Positions 1 through 10,426 of a stretch of DNA of 64,000 bases are shown piece by piece. This DNA is from an uncultured Eubacteriales bacterium. Lineage in GTDB: Bacteria; Bacillota; Clostridia; Peptostreptococcales; Anaerovoracaceae. The stretch spans positions 62,001 to 126,000 of the forward strand of contig CASDYG010000004.1 of the NCBI GenBank assembly GCA_949285555.1. The letters are read 5' to 3'. Every line of letters starts with the position of its first letter. Position 1 is the stretch's first letter. The position numbers and the translations under genes are program-made. The notes below the pieces were generated by a model. The model searched no databases, was not told where the DNA came from, and saw only the letters and a list, made by a program, of their open reading frames with translations.

Positions 1-2224
1 CATTCATATCATTAAGATCAAGCTGCTGTCTGCTGAGCATTTTATCAAAGTCAAAGGCAGGTACGATGCGTCTTAAGGATGTTCTAAGATCTTCTATATT
101 CCATTCCTCTGGATAATCAGATTCCAAAACAACCGGCTCTACTGTAGCTGTTACTAAATCCTGCATCATATCCATAATATCTTTACGAAGATCACCATTT
201 AGAAGCACCTTTTTTCTCTGGTCATAGATAATCTCTCGCTGCTTATTCATAACATTGTCATATTGAAGCACATATTTACGAATACCGAAGTTTCTTGCTT
301 CCACCTTCTTTTGTGCACTCTCAATAATCTTGCTGACAGTAGTAGACTCAATGGCTTCGCCTTCTTCTACTTTCAGCTTTTTGGCGATCATTTGCATACG
401 CTCGCCACCAAATAGTCGCATAAGCTCATCTTCCATAGACAGATAGAATTGAGTATGACCAGGGTCTCCCTGTCTTCCTGATCTACCTCTGAGCTGATTA
501 TCTATACGTCTTGATTCATGCCTCTCTGTTCCCATGATACATAGTCCGCCCAAAGCTACTACCTGCTCCTGTTCTGGCCTTCGTTCAAGCTTATATTGTT
601 CATGCAGTGCATTAAATCTGGATCTGGCAGCTAACATTCTTTCGTCTGATGTAGGCACAAATCCTGTTGCAAAGCTAATTTCTTCCTCAGTGAATTCCTC
701 TTTGAGCATCTGTCTTCTTGCTTCAAACTCCGGATTTCCTCCAAGAATAATATCGGTTCCTCTACCTGCCATATTCGTAGCGATAGTCACAGCCCCAAGT
801 CTACCTGCTTCTGCCACAATGGCGGCTTCCTTCTCATGGTGTTTAGCATTCAGGACATTATGCTTTACTCCACGCTTTTTAAGAAGATTACTTAAGAGTT
901 CTGATTTTTCTATAGAAATTGTACCAACTAAAACTGGTTGTCCCGTCTCATGCACCTCCTTAACGCGATCAGCTAGGGCATTAAATTTACCAGCTTCAGT
1001 GCTGAATATAGCGTCTTTGTCATCCTCTCTTGCAACAGGCTTATTAGTAGGTATTACCACAACATCCATATTGTATATGTCGCGGAATTCATCCTCTTCC
1101 GTCTTTGCAGTACCTGTCATCCCGGACAACTTACCATACATTCTAAAATAATTCTGAAGTGTGATAGTCGCTAATGTTTTGGATTCGGACTTAACCATAA
1201 CCCTTTCTTTCGCTTCAATAGCCTGGTGCAGTCCATTGCTATACCTACGACCATCCATAAGTCTACCGGTAAATTCATCAACGATTACAATTTCTCCGTC
1301 CTTTACTATATAATCCACATCCCTTTCCATTAGATGTCTGGCTTTTAGTGCCTGCAAAACATGGTGATTTATTTCCATATTTTCAGCATCACCAAAGTTT
1401 TCAAGTCCAAAGAATTGCTCCGCCTTAACCACACCTTCATCAGTCAGGGAAATCTGCTTATCCTTCTCTTCCAACTGATAATCTTCTGCATTTAATGTTA
1501 CGACAAATGCGTCAGCCCTTTCATATAAATCTGTAGACTTGTCTCCCTCTCCCGAAATTATAAGAGGAGTTCTGGCTTCATCTACCAAAATAGAGTCTAC
1601 CTCGTCTATGATTGCGTAGTTAAGTTCTCTTTGAAGAAGACTTTCCTCATAAATCGCCATATTATCTCTTAGGTAGTCAAAGCCAAATTCATTGTTCGTA
1701 CCATATGTTATATCGCTTCTGTATGCAGCTCGTCTTTCTTCTCCACTTATACTGTGGATAACGCAGCCAACTGAAAGTCCCAGGAAATTATATAACTTGC
1801 CCATCCACTGTGCGTCACGATGTGCCAGATAGTCATTTACCGTTATTACATGAACTCCCTTACCTTCAAGGGCATTTAAGTATGCAGCGAGTGTGGCCAC
1901 AAGGGTTTTACCCTCTCCAGTTTTCATCTCGGCAATTCTACCCTGGTGTAGTACAACACCACCTATTAGCTGAACTCTAAAATGCTTCATACCAAGGCTT
2001 CTTACCGCCGCTTCTCTACATAGTGCAAAGGCCTCTGGCAACAGATCATCCAGAGTTTCTCCATTTTTCAGCCTCTGTTTATATTCTTCTGTTTTCCTGG
2101 GGAAGTCTTCATCCTGAAGCCTGCTCATCTCATCATCTAAAGCTTCAACCTTGTCTACAATCTTCGATATTTTTCTGACTTCTTTTTCGTTTAAATCTCC
2201 AAAAATCTTTTCTAACAGTCCCAT
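1..2224 (-). CDS. secA: Preprotein translocase ATPase SecA (3' end cut by window edge)
   Basis: SecA is the ATP-driven motor that pushes unfolded preproteins through SecYEG. The complement strand reads without a stop from the left edge to an ATG at 2224, giving about 741 residues from the N terminus. Visible landmarks are MGLLEKIFG at the start, the Walker A MKTGEGKT, the DEAD-type [24 protein letters not shown]-like [20 protein letters not shown], and [11 protein letters not shown]. Only the C-terminal scaffold end and any zinc-binding tail are missing. The start codon lies three bases beyond the stop of the CNNM gene at 2228-3484, and its GAGGAG ribosome site sits inside that gene's end, so the two are probably cotranscribed. 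Identity is certain; whether this is the only SecA in the genome cannot be told. Confidence 0.97.
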   Translation of the reverse strand, partial: MGLLEKIFGDLNEKEVRKISKIVDKVEALDDEMSRLQDEDFPRKTEEYKQRLKNGETLDDLLPEAFALCREAAVRSLGMKHFRVQLIGGVVLHQGRIAEMKTGEGKTLVATLAAYLNALEGKGVHVITVNDYLAHRDAQWMGKLYNFLGLSVGCVIHSISGEERRAAYRSDITYGTNNEFGFDYLRDNMAIYEESLLQRELNYAIIDEVDSILVDEARTPLIISGEGDKSTDLYERADAFVVTLNAEDYQLEEKDKQISLTDEGVVKAEQFFGLENFGDAENMEINHHVLQALKARHLMERDVDYIVKDGEIVIVDEFTGRLMDGRRYSNGLHQAIEAKERVMVKSESKTLATITLQNYFRMYGKLSGMTGTAKTEEDEFRDIYNMDVVVIPTNKPVAREDDKDAIFSTEAGKFNALADRVKEVHETGQPVLVGTISIEKSELLSNLLKKRGVKHNVLNAKHHEKEAAIVAEAGRLGAVTIATNMAGRGTDIILGGNPEFEARRQMLKEEFTEEEISFATGFVPTSDERMLAARSRFNALHEQYKLERRPEQEQVVALGGLCIMGTERHESRRIDNQLRGRSGRQGDPGHTQFYLSMEDELMRLFGGERMQMIAKKLKVEEGEAIESTTVSKIIESAQKKVEARNFGIRKYVLQYDNVMNKQREIIYDQRKKVLLNGDLRKDIMDMMQDLVTATVEPVVLESDYPEEWNIEDLRTSLRRIVPAFDFDKMLSRQQLDLNDMN

Positions 2225-2227
2225 TAG

Positions 2228-3484
2228 CTACTCCTCTTCGACTCTTTTTTCTTTCACCCTCAGATTTATTTCTATCGCCTTTCTCTCATCAGCCTTTGTA
2301 ACCTCTCCGAAGAAAAGTTTATCTGCCGTCTCGAAATTAAATGTATCTCCTATCTCCGGCAACTTATCAAGCATCAATACCACCCAGCCATTTACTGTGG
2401 TAGCATCAAGCTCCACTTCCTCGTCGAAGAAGTCGAACATCTTATCTACATTAGTATGGCAAAGCACCCTATAGCTACCATCTTGCAACAAGGTAATGTC
2501 CTTCGCCTCTTCTTCATCATGCTCATCATAGATATCACCTACAAGCTCTTCTATGATATCTTCCATAGTAACAAGTCCTGCTGTGCCTCCATATTCATCT
2601 ACTACGATTGCCATATGTGTTTTGTTGACCTGTAATTTTTTCAGAAGTTGAGCCACCTTCATAGAACCAGCCACAAAGATCACAGTCTTAGTGAAATTGG
2701 ATATATCTTTGTCTTTTCCGACCACATAATTATGAAAATCTTTTTGATTTAGCACCCCTACAATTTTATCAAGATCACCTGAATATACTGGAACCCTGGA
2801 GTATCCCGTTTCCTTAAATACCCTATCTATCTCTTCATTACTATCGGTAAGGTCAACTGCTACCATGTCTACCCTTGGCGTTATAACATCCCATGTCTCA
2901 AGCTCATTAAACTCGATAGCATTTTGTATAAGCTCACTCTGACTGGCCTCTAGCGTGCCTTCTGTCTCTGCTTCCTCTACCATGGTAAGCAGCTCATCTT
3001 CTGTTATTCCTTTGGTAGAAGCTACTTTAAAGAGTCTGTTTAATACATTTCTCCACTGAGAAAAAATATAGTTTAAAGGTGTGAGTACATACATTAGAAA
3101 TTTAATAAGTGGCGCAGAAAACATGACAAGAGCTTCTGCATTGTCCTTGGCTATATTTTTGGGAGAAATCTCACCAAAGATAAGTACGACCACCGTCATA
3201 ACTACCGTGGAAATCGTCGAACCATATTTCCCGTAGAGCTGCACAAACAGCACCGTAGCAACTGCTGTCATGGCAATATTAACAACGTTATTGCCTACAA
3301 GCACCGTGGTCAGCATCTTATCATATTGCTCATCTACCGCCATTACTCTCTTAGCCTTAGTATTGCCGTCAGCCGCTAAATTTTTCATACGAATGCGGTT
3401 AAATGAATTAAACGCTGTCTCCGTAGCCGAGAAAAATGCAGATAAACAAATGCATATAAAAATTACGATTATAGAAGCTATCAA
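2228..3484 (-). CDS. CNNM/CorC-type membrane protein with CBS pair (hemolysin-like)
   Basis: A 418-residue member of the family often labelled hemolysin C/CorC, now known as CNNM-type divalent-cation (Mg2+) transport or homeostasis proteins. The N-terminal DUF21/CNNM membrane domain (about residues 1-170) opens with a hydrophobic helix and SATETAFNS and contains VLIFGEISPKNIA. A CBS pair follows (about 180-320; TPRVDMVAVD, DEYGGTAGLVTMEDIIEELVGDI) and a small CorC/HlyC-type C-terminal domain (about 330-410). The frame opens with TTG, seven bases after an AAGGAG ribosome site; no upstream ATG is available. It precedes secA directly. The family is clear. The transported ion is inferred from homologues, and real haemolysis is unlikely. 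Confidence 0.88.
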   Translation of the reverse strand: MIASIIVIFICICLSAFFSATETAFNSFNRIRMKNLAADGNTKAKRVMAVDEQYDKMLTTVLVGNNVVNIAMTAVATVLFVQLYGKYGSTISTVVMTVVVLIFGEISPKNIAKDNAEALVMFSAPLIKFLMYVLTPLNYIFSQWRNVLNRLFKVASTKGITEDELLTMVEEAETEGTLEASQSELIQNAIEFNELETWDVITPRVDMVAVDLTDSNEEIDRVFKETGYSRVPVYSGDLDKIVGVLNQKDFHNYVVGKDKDISNFTKTVIFVAGSMKVAQLLKKLQVNKTHMAIVVDEYGGTAGLVTMEDIIEELVGDIYDEHDEEEAKDITLLQDGSYRVLCHTNVDKMFDFFDEEVELDATTVNGWVVLMLDKLPEIGDTFNFETADKLFFGEVTKADERKAIEINLRVKEKRVEEE

Positions 3485-3528
3485 AAATGTCTCCTTAATA
3501 TCTAAATTTAAAATTATTTAACCCTTAT

Positions 3529-3558
3529 ATTATAGCATAAATACAGTTGTTTTACACT
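3529..3558 (-). promoter_or_regulatory. Promoter for the CNNM-secA unit
   Basis: On the complement strand a perfect TATAAT (3529-3534) is preceded by TGC, giving an extended -10. The -35 region about 17 bases upstream is poor (GTGTAA). Transcription would begin near 3522, some 40 bases before the TTG start at 3484. Found by eye. Confidence 0.5.
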
Positions 3559-3671
3559 TTAAAAAGGCTTTTTGACGAGTTTTTACGAAAAATGTCCGTG
3601 CATAAAATCAATATTAGCTTAGGATAAACTTTGTAGAACGCAAAATATTTCACACAGGAGTAAGCATAACA

Positions 3672-3748
3672 AAAGGGACTACATAATGTTCATAAGCTTT
3701 AGCAGCCTATCTTTCTAAGCCCTAATTGCTTTAAACTGTAGTCCCTTT
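3672..3748 (-). terminator. Long-range inverted repeat downstream of the giant protease gene
   Basis: The arms AAAGGGACTACA (3672-3683) and TGTAGTCCCTTT (3737-3748) are perfect 12-base complements separated by 53 bases. It lies about 35 bases past the protease stop codon. On the complement strand the second arm runs into TTTTG, only a short U tract. It may end the surface-locus transcript or protect its 3' end. The large loop is unusual for a simple intrinsic terminator. Confidence 0.4.
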
Positions 3749-3780
3749 CCCCATTTATTTACAGAAGCTAAATTTTTCTA

Positions 3781-6700
3781 TCACTCCTTATATCTTAGTT
3801 TTTTTGTCAAGATTATTGTAGTCAATGCACCTATTGATATCAACAAAAGGACTGCAAATCCACTCCATGAAGGATCACCAGTTTTTGCCGCTTTAGCAGC
3901 TTTAACACGCTGATCATTATCATGCTTATAATCTGAAGATGTTTTTACTGGTTTCTTTGAATTTTGTAACTTCTTCGTATCTGTATATTCATCCGCACTT
4001 TGGTTATCCTGTCCTTTGTTTACATCTGTGCCTGACTCATCATTTTCATCTGGCTTTATACCATCTTTTTCACCATTTCCAGTATCTTTATCATCCGGAT
4101 CCTGCTTACTATTATCATCCTCTTCACCATATGTGAGTACAGTGCCATCACTTCTAACAACATTAAAGGTTTTGCCAGCCACTAACTTTAGATTATCAGA
4201 ATGAACATCAGTTTTTGCAACAGCAGTATTACCTTCGAAGGCATTATCTGCTATGCTCTCTACCGTATCAATCATTACCATTGATGCAATACGATTTCCA
4301 GCAAACACCTTATCTTGTAGCTCTTTGAGCGTATGTCCATGCTCACTTTTTGGCGGAGAAGGCGTAAACGATACCTTCTCAAGCCTATTATTCATAAAGG
4401 CTTCTTCTCCAATATCTTCAACATTACCAGGTATTTCTAGTTTGACTAACTGATTTCCTTTAAAGGCTGCCTTGCCTACATGTCCTAGATATTTCCCGAG
4501 TTCAAGATTTTCAATCTTGTTATCTTCAAAGGCTTTAGTCTGTATTATATGTGTAAGTTCACCAAGCTTTAAAGATGTGAGCAGATTGTCCTTGAAAGCA
4601 TACTCTTTAATAGTTCTCAGCTTTAACTGAGTCATATCCTTTATGTCCCACTTGACTTCTTTTAATTCAGTATCCAAAAAGGCACCTGCTCCTATTGTTT
4701 CAATATTTGACCCTATAATAACTGAATTTAATTTATGTCCATAAAATGCAAAATCTCCAATTTCGCTTATTACCTTACCCTCAGAAGAAGACTGTGGAAG
4801 TCTTACATCCTTTTCGCTTCCAAGGTAACGCAATAGTTTACCTTTCTCAATTACATAAAGCCCATTTGACCTTTCCTTTACTGTGCTCTCTAAAATTATC
4901 TTTTCATCGTGAGTTATCTTAACAGTTTCACCAGCTTTTATCGAATGAGAAAGTTTAAGTGAGAAAAATCCATCTTCATTAGATGTTACTTTATGCTCTT
5001 CATTACCTACTGTTATTCTCATTTCCATATTAGGAATACTGAATCCCACAATTTCGTCATCACCATCAAGAAGCGGGCCTCTGATTTGAGGAGCAAGCAT
5101 ATAATAACTAAATTCCACATTATTCTCAGCCTTTAGCTCTATCTTTAGCGGATTATCAATACTTCTCCACAGCTGGCCATCCTCCCTAAAATCAGGAGGT
5201 GCTATATTTTCAACCGTGCCCACTCGATAAAAATCATTAGGTGAATAACTTCTGCTGTAGCTTTGAGGCTTGGAAGGCCCATATATAAGCCCGTTCTTCA
5301 GCACTCTCTCGTCGTCCTTTGCATCTATCATTTTGATTCTTACAAAAGCAGGATTTACCAAATATTCTCCGTCCTTGCTCTCAAGCTGATTATCCGTATA
5401 GATTTTTCCATAATCTAAACTTTTTTGTCCCTTGCGTCCAAATGCTCCATCTTCTACTATTTTCAGGTTAGGTGCATGCAATGTCACACTTTTATTTTCT
5501 CCAAAAGCATTCTTTTTAATAGTGGTCACACCCTGCATGTCATTTATTTCAATTGGGCTTCCTGCACCCTGAAATACCTCTTCTTCAATTATCTTAACTT
5601 TGGACGGTATATTTACTTTAAGGGATCTATCCTCCATTCCATCCTTGTATTGATATTTAAATGCTCCTTTCCCTATGGTTTCTAAGCTTTCCGGTAGCCT
5701 TATAAGTGCAAGATTATTATTTTTAAATGCCTCACGCCCAATAGATTTCACTCCATCAGGAATTGTTATGCTTCTTAACTTTTGATCACTGGTTTTTCCC
5801 GTACCATCAAAGGCATTATCGCCTATTGCCAATACAGGAATACCATTGATTTCTACAGGTACTTTTACATCTATTGCCTCACCTCTATATCCAGTAATGG
5901 TACCCGTTTCCTCATCAAATATAAAGTCTTCTTCTGACAGAGGCTTCTTAAATCCTATGTTAGAATCTGATGTCCCCTCATTTATTTCATCTGCTTGAAT
6001 TCTTTTTGCACCATCCTTATACTCCCATGTGCTTCTCATAGCAAATGCACCAGGAACTGATAAATTTTCCGTCTTAATAAAGCTACCGTCAAATATAAAT
6101 GATTTAGCCTTTGCCTCCTTATCGGCATTTTCGTCATATAAGACTCCAATGCTGTCCTCTAGTCCTCCCTTATATCTGGTAGCAACAAATAAAGGCTTAT
6201 CCTGTCTCACATCATATTCTTCTAGTGAAATATCATTCCATTTATTTGGCTCTCCTTTTACGTCAAAGAAAGGAACTATTTCTCTCAATCTTCCTTCGTC
6301 ATCATAAGATAAAATTCCAAGCTGTATATTCTCACCTTTGTAGTATTGATTCTGCACCAAGAACAGCTGCACCGACTTTAACCTTGCATTTTCATATGGT
6401 GCTTGAAATGCTACTGCACTTCCTTTCATCCCATTTAAGAAATGTATTGTCTGATATCCTTCTCCCTCTTTCTCAACAGGATTATATCCATAGTCGGTCA
6501 CTTCGTCCTTTAAAGCCTCTTTAGTACCAAGCGTTATTTTTACCTTCTCCAAAGGCTTTTCTTCAAGCTTTACACCAAGTTCTCCAGGCATAAGGCCATC
6601 CTTAAAGGCTCTTAGAGTATACCTGCCCACATAAATATCGTCTATTTCAAATTTACCATTTTTATCTGTTTCCACCAGCGGATAGTGCTCATCTTCTACA

Positions 6701-9700
6701 ACTCTCACATAGGCATCTGAAATAGGTATTCCACTTTTATCAACAACAAAGCCAGAGATTTTTGATTTTTTACTATTTTTTAATAGGAAATTCCTCTCAG
6801 CACTTTTTTCCGTTTTAAGATCAACGATAGTTCTTTGGGTTTCGTATCCATATGCACTCACTTCTATGGTGTAGGGACCATTTTGGTTTACAGCATGTGC
6901 TATCGTATAGCTGCCATCCCTAGGATCACTATATGTATAACGTCCAGTTTCCAGAACCTTTATTTTAGCAACAGCCGGAATCCCAGTTGGTGTTTCTCTG
7001 TTGCCAACATTATCATTTGCTAAAATGCTTCTAGCTGAATTAAAGCTTCTCGGAGTATTCCATTGCTTATTTCGTGCTCCCGCTTCAGATGCAAGTACTT
7101 CATCAGAGGTCATTTCTCTGACCATTGCAAGTGTTGTACTGTTTTTGTCAACTCCTCCAAAGGCTGGTTTTTCCTCACCAAGCATTACATCATCAATATA
7201 CCAGCCTAAGTCTGTTTCTAATATCAGACTATTGCCTGTTTTCACATGGAATCTTATATTCACCCTCTTGCCCAAATATTCCTTTAGATCCTTGTGAAGG
7301 ATTGTCCATTTTCTCAGATTTCTATTATCTTGGATTTCTTCTTTTGAAAAGAGGCTATACCACTCTCCATCTCCCTCTTCTCTAATCTCCACAGTGAAGC
7401 TATTTGGATCAAACTGACTCACTGTATTGAATGAATTGATGTATAGATGTCTTGTTTTATCATTTATTTCAATTGCATTCGTAACAAGCTGAGAATCTTG
7501 GTTTTTTGAAAAAGCACCATTTAGATTTGTACCCCAAAAGTTACCTTCTCTGGATAATAAGCTATCCCACGCATCATTGCCAATATAGCCAAAATCTCCT
7601 TCTGGTCTTACTGGCCTGCCACGTTGCCAGTCCATTACATCTCCCTGAGTAGCGCTTGCAGTTAGACTATCTTCATTTTCAAAATCAAAGAAAATCTCCG
7701 GAACATAAGGTTTAACACCAATTGTAAGCACATCTGAATATTCGCCCTCATTTCCAAAGGCATCAACTGCCTTCACTCTATACTCATATGCTCCGTCTTT
7801 TTCTGCAGTTTCATCATATATTTCATTTATGTAATGTGTCTTTTCGTTATCTACATTTATAAATTTCTGACCCTCATCACGACTAATTTCCATTAGCTTT
7901 TCAAATTTCGCTGTTTTATCTGAGGTATCAATTCGTTTTCTCTCAATAATATATCCTTTTAAATCTGTGTCCTCTAAAGATGTGAAACTGAGCTTTACAC
8001 CTTTTTCGTCAATAAGGCCTCGTAGACCAGTTACCTTTCCTGGTGGTATATTGTCTCCTCTATTTATTTCTATGTTGTCTAAATACCAGCCACAGCCTTC
8101 ATCTGCATCATGCCCATAGAAATAAAATCTAAGATGCAGGTTCTTTCCCTTGCCAACATACTGACTTAAATCATAGCTGTTATGCTCCCATCTTCTTTCA
8201 GTCTGATCTGGTCTTATCACAACCTCGTGTAAATCATGCCAGTCATTTTCTTTACCTGTAGTGGATGCTTGTATGTACGCCAAAGAAATACCCGTAAAGC
8301 CTTTATACTCATCAAGACTTAAAGATAGTTTATCCCCTTTCTTCAGTTCTTCCATGTCTACAGGAGGCAAGTAAAAATAACTATCCGTTCTCTTCTTAAA
8401 TCCATTTTTACCTACATCAACAGCAACATATTTTCCATTGCCAGTCACAGGTTCCGGTTCTTCTTTTGATTGCTTTTCACCAATTCCCCACCTTCCAGTA
8501 GTTATAAACCCGCTTGCCTCGCTTTCAAAATCCCATATAACAGGTGGCTTTGCACCCCCTATTATCTTCACCAGCTTCTTTACTTCAGTAGTATTGCCTG
8601 CAAAATCACTAGCTTTAATAACAGCGCTAAGCTCGCCTTCGCTCAGTTCACTGCCATCTATGGTAAATTCGTACACTCCTGCCTTTTCATCTCCTGACGC
8701 CATTGTCATCTTTGCAGTCTTCTTTTTACCATTTATATTATATGTAATTTCCACCTGAGTCACGGAGACATCGTCTTTCGCTTCCACCTTAAACGTAAAA
8801 TCTCTTCCTGCATATGACTCATCTGGCGAAATAATATTTAGCTTTGCCTTTTCAGAATCCTCTCCCGACTTTAGTACCTTGCCAAAAATTTCACCTCTCT
8901 CTATTCCCTTTGCTTTTGCTACGGCGTCGTATGCATTTATCAGACCATATCCATAACTCATGTTAGGGCTTTCTGAGTATGACCTATCTGTCAATGGTTC
9001 TGCTGTCTGGCGAAGAATATCCTCCAGCTCACTAACGCCTAAATTCCTATTTGCCTGCTTTACTAAGGCCGCCACTCCTACAACATGAGGTGTTGCCATA
9101 CTTGTTCCATTCCAACTCACATACTTTCCTGTGGCATCTACTGACCTTACCTGCACACCAGGAGCGCTAATATCAGGTTTGATAATATTTCCATTTTCAT
9201 CAAATGCCGATGGTCCTTTTTTCGAAAAGCTACCAATTTTTTTATTTATATCTACTGCTGCTACAGAAAAGACATTTAGCATATTTCCTGGATTTGATAT
9301 ACTACCTGGGCCTGGTAATGGCTCCCCCGACACCTGATTTCCCGCAGCAAAAACCGGCAATATACCTGCTTCTCGCCATGCCTGTGCCATTTCAAAAAAC
9401 CATGGATCGGCACTATTATCTCCGCCCCATGAATTATTTATTATGTCAGGCTTTTGCTCAAGCATCCATTGTCCAGCCGCAAGAAGTGCCGCTGTATCAC
9501 CACCATTGTCATCAAGCACCCTGGCACTTATATACTTAGCTCCCGGTGCTACTCCAATCCTATTAAGATTTTCGCCTTCTTCTCCCACAATACTTCCAGC
9601 TACATGAGTTCCATGGTCATTTATATGGTCAGCTTCCGGCTCAGTTTTTCCATCAACAAAGTCTTTATAATATTTAGGGTCACTTGTATCTGTAGCAGGA

Positions 9701-10347
9701 TCATATCCTTTATATTGTTTTTTAATCGCAGGTATTCTATAATTCACCCCAGTATCAATGATACCTACTGTTACGCCTTCTCCTTTTAAATTAAAGTCTT
9801 CCCAGACTTTATCTCCATGTACGAGGGATACTCCCCATTCTATATTTCTTTCATCAGGCTGAAATATTACACTTCTGGCCTTTCTACTTTTCTTTATTGG
9901 TTCTACTAAATGAATTTTGCCATTCGCTGTAATTCTGTTGACGAAGTCCAGCTTTGATAGTCTTTCTATCAATTCCTTATTGCTAGTCTTAACATGAATT
10001 GCATTTACAATGTAGAAGCTCTCATATTTGAGTGTTTTATCCTTTTTCTTAAAATCCTTTAAAAGCTTCAGTGCTTCCTTTTGAGCGACCTTTGCACGCT
10101 CACGTAAATCAAGGTTTGCAATTCGTTCATCCTTAGAATCAAATCCAACCATTAAGTCGTAGCTCTTACCAGATTTTAGCTCTCCCAGATCATATTCTGC
10201 GGCATCCTTAGAAAGGTTCTCGGATTTGACAGATACATTGCTTTCCTCATTAGCATAAACGCTAGAGATATTAGGAAATGCACTAATTAACATAGCCATC
10301 AATAATATGACAACCATTATTTTCTTCATACGATTATTATTTTTCAT
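3781..10347 (-). CDS. Giant cell-surface subtilisin-like (S8) protease with BspA-type LRRs and C-terminal sorting-like signal
   Basis: A 2188-residue secreted serine protease resembling bacillopeptidase F at its N-terminal half. Residues 1-32 form a signal peptide ending VYA. An I9-like propeptide region follows (about 60-150). The S8 catalytic domain spans about 180-480 with Asp198 (GIIDTG), His245 (DHGTHVAG), oxyanion Asn337 (AAGN) and Ser416 (NGTSMATPHV), so the triad is intact. Then come an Ig-like module (about 510-600), a jelly-roll/MAM-like module ending GCGWYLDNIEI, an FN3-like module, a second jelly-roll ending GWYIDDVML, carboxypeptidase-regulatory-like modules (about 1110-1270), and two blocks of BspA/LRR_5 repeats (about 1440-1640 and 1840-2060; IGREAFKNN, IGAGAFLDT). 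A low-complexity acidic/Lys stretch leads to AAKTGD (2153-2158), a membrane helix and the tail KKLRYKE. This is sortase-like but lacks LP. It lies 79 bases after the LRR gene and is probably cotranscribed. Domain limits are approximate. Confidence 0.88.
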   Translation of the reverse strand: MKNNNRMKKIMVVILLMAMLISAFPNISSVYANEESNVSVKSENLSKDAAEYDLGELKSGKSYDLMVGFDSKDERIANLDLRERAKVAQKEALKLLKDFKKKDKTLKYESFYIVNAIHVKTSNKELIERLSKLDFVNRITANGKIHLVEPIKKSRKARSVIFQPDERNIEWGVSLVHGDKVWEDFNLKGEGVTVGIIDTGVNYRIPAIKKQYKGYDPATDTSDPKYYKDFVDGKTEPEADHINDHGTHVAGSIVGEEGENLNRIGVAPGAKYISARVLDDNGGDTAALLAAGQWMLEQKPDIINNSWGGDNSADPWFFEMAQAWREAGILPVFAAGNQVSGEPLPGPGSISNPGNMLNVFSVAAVDINKKIGSFSKKGPSAFDENGNIIKPDISAPGVQVRSVDATGKYVSWNGTSMATPHVVGVAALVKQANRNLGVSELEDILRQTAEPLTDRSYSESPNMSYGYGLINAYDAVAKAKGIERGEIFGKVLKSGEDSEKAKLNIISPDESYAGRDFTFKVEAKDDVSVTQVEITYNINGKKKTAKMTMASGDEKAGVYEFTIDGSELSEGELSAVIKASDFAGNTTEVKKLVKIIGGAKPPVIWDFESEASGFITTGRWGIGEKQSKEEPEPVTGNGKYVAVDVGKNGFKKRTDSYFYLPPVDMEELKKGDKLSLSLDEYKGFTGISLAYIQASTTGKENDWHDLHEVVIRPDQTERRWEHNSYDLSQYVGKGKNLHLRFYFYGHDADEGCGWYLDNIEINRGDNIPPGKVTGLRGLIDEKGVKLSFTSLEDTDLKGYIIERKRIDTSDKTAKFEKLMEISRDEGQKFINVDNEKTHYINEIYDETAEKDGAYEYRVKAVDAFGNEGEYSDVLTIGVKPYVPEIFFDFENEDSLTASATQGDVMDWQRGRPVRPEGDFGYIGNDAWDSLLSREGNFWGTNLNGAFSKNQDSQLVTNAIEINDKTRHLYINSFNTVSQFDPNSFTVEIREEGDGEWYSLFSKEEIQDNRNLRKWTILHKDLKEYLGKRVNIRFHVKTGNSLILETDLGWYIDDVMLGEEKPAFGGVDKNSTTLAMVREMTSDEVLASEAGARNKQWNTPRSFNSARSILANDNVGNRETPTGIPAVAKIKVLETGRYTYSDPRDGSYTIAHAVNQNGPYTIEVSAYGYETQRTIVDLKTEKSAERNFLLKNSKKSKISGFVVDKSGIPISDAYVRVVEDEHYPLVETDKNGKFEIDDIYVGRYTLRAFKDGLMPGELGVKLEEKPLEKVKITLGTKEALKDEVTDYGYNPVEKEGEGYQTIHFLNGMKGSAVAFQAPYENARLKSVQLFLVQNQYYKGENIQLGILSYDDEGRLREIVPFFDVKGEPNKWNDISLEEYDVRQDKPLFVATRYKGGLEDSIGVLYDENADKEAKAKSFIFDGSFIKTENLSVPGAFAMRSTWEYKDGAKRIQADEINEGTSDSNIGFKKPLSEEDFIFDEETGTITGYRGEAIDVKVPVEINGIPVLAIGDNAFDGTGKTSDQKLRSITIPDGVKSIGREAFKNNNLALIRLPESLETIGKGAFKYQYKDGMEDRSLKVNIPSKVKIIEEEVFQGAGSPIEINDMQGVTTIKKNAFGENKSVTLHAPNLKIVEDGAFGRKGQKSLDYGKIYTDNQLESKDGEYLVNPAFVRIKMIDAKDDERVLKNGLIYGPSKPQSYSRSYSPNDFYRVGTVENIAPPDFREDGQLWRSIDNPLKIELKAENNVEFSYYMLAPQIRGPLLDGDDEIVGFSIPNMEMRITVGNEEHKVTSNEDGFFSLKLSHSIKAGETVKITHDEKIILESTVKERSNGLYVIEKGKLLRYLGSEKDVRLPQSSSEGKVISEIGDFAFYGHKLNSVIIGSNIETIGAGAFLDTELKEVKWDIKDMTQLKLRTIKEYAFKDNLLTSLKLGELTHIIQTKAFEDNKIENLELGKYLGHVGKAAFKGNQLVKLEIPGNVEDIGEEAFMNNRLEKVSFTPSPPKSEHGHTLKELQDKVFAGNRIASMVMIDTVESIADNAFEGNTAVAKTDVHSDNLKLVAGKTFNVVRSDGTVLTYGEEDDNSKQDPDDKDTGNGEKDGIKPDENDESGTDVNKGQDNQSADEYTDTKKLQNSKKPVKTSSDYKHDNDQRVKAAKAAKTGDPSWSGFAVLLLISIGALTTIILTKKLRYKE

Positions 10348-10426
10348 AACGCTCCTGTAAAACTAAAGACCCAGATATAACTGGGCCTTCATCGGCAAAA
10401 TTAGATTAACCTGTTATTTGTATGCT

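Noticed and set aside
534-1151. Open frame on the plus strand across the SecA gene
   Set aside because: It is the antisense shadow of secA; the complement frame has clear SecA motifs and a ribosome site.
3939-9789. Many plus-strand open frames inside the giant protease gene
   Set aside because: All lie opposite a continuous 2188-codon frame with recognisable domains. They lack ribosome sites and look like low-complexity shadows.
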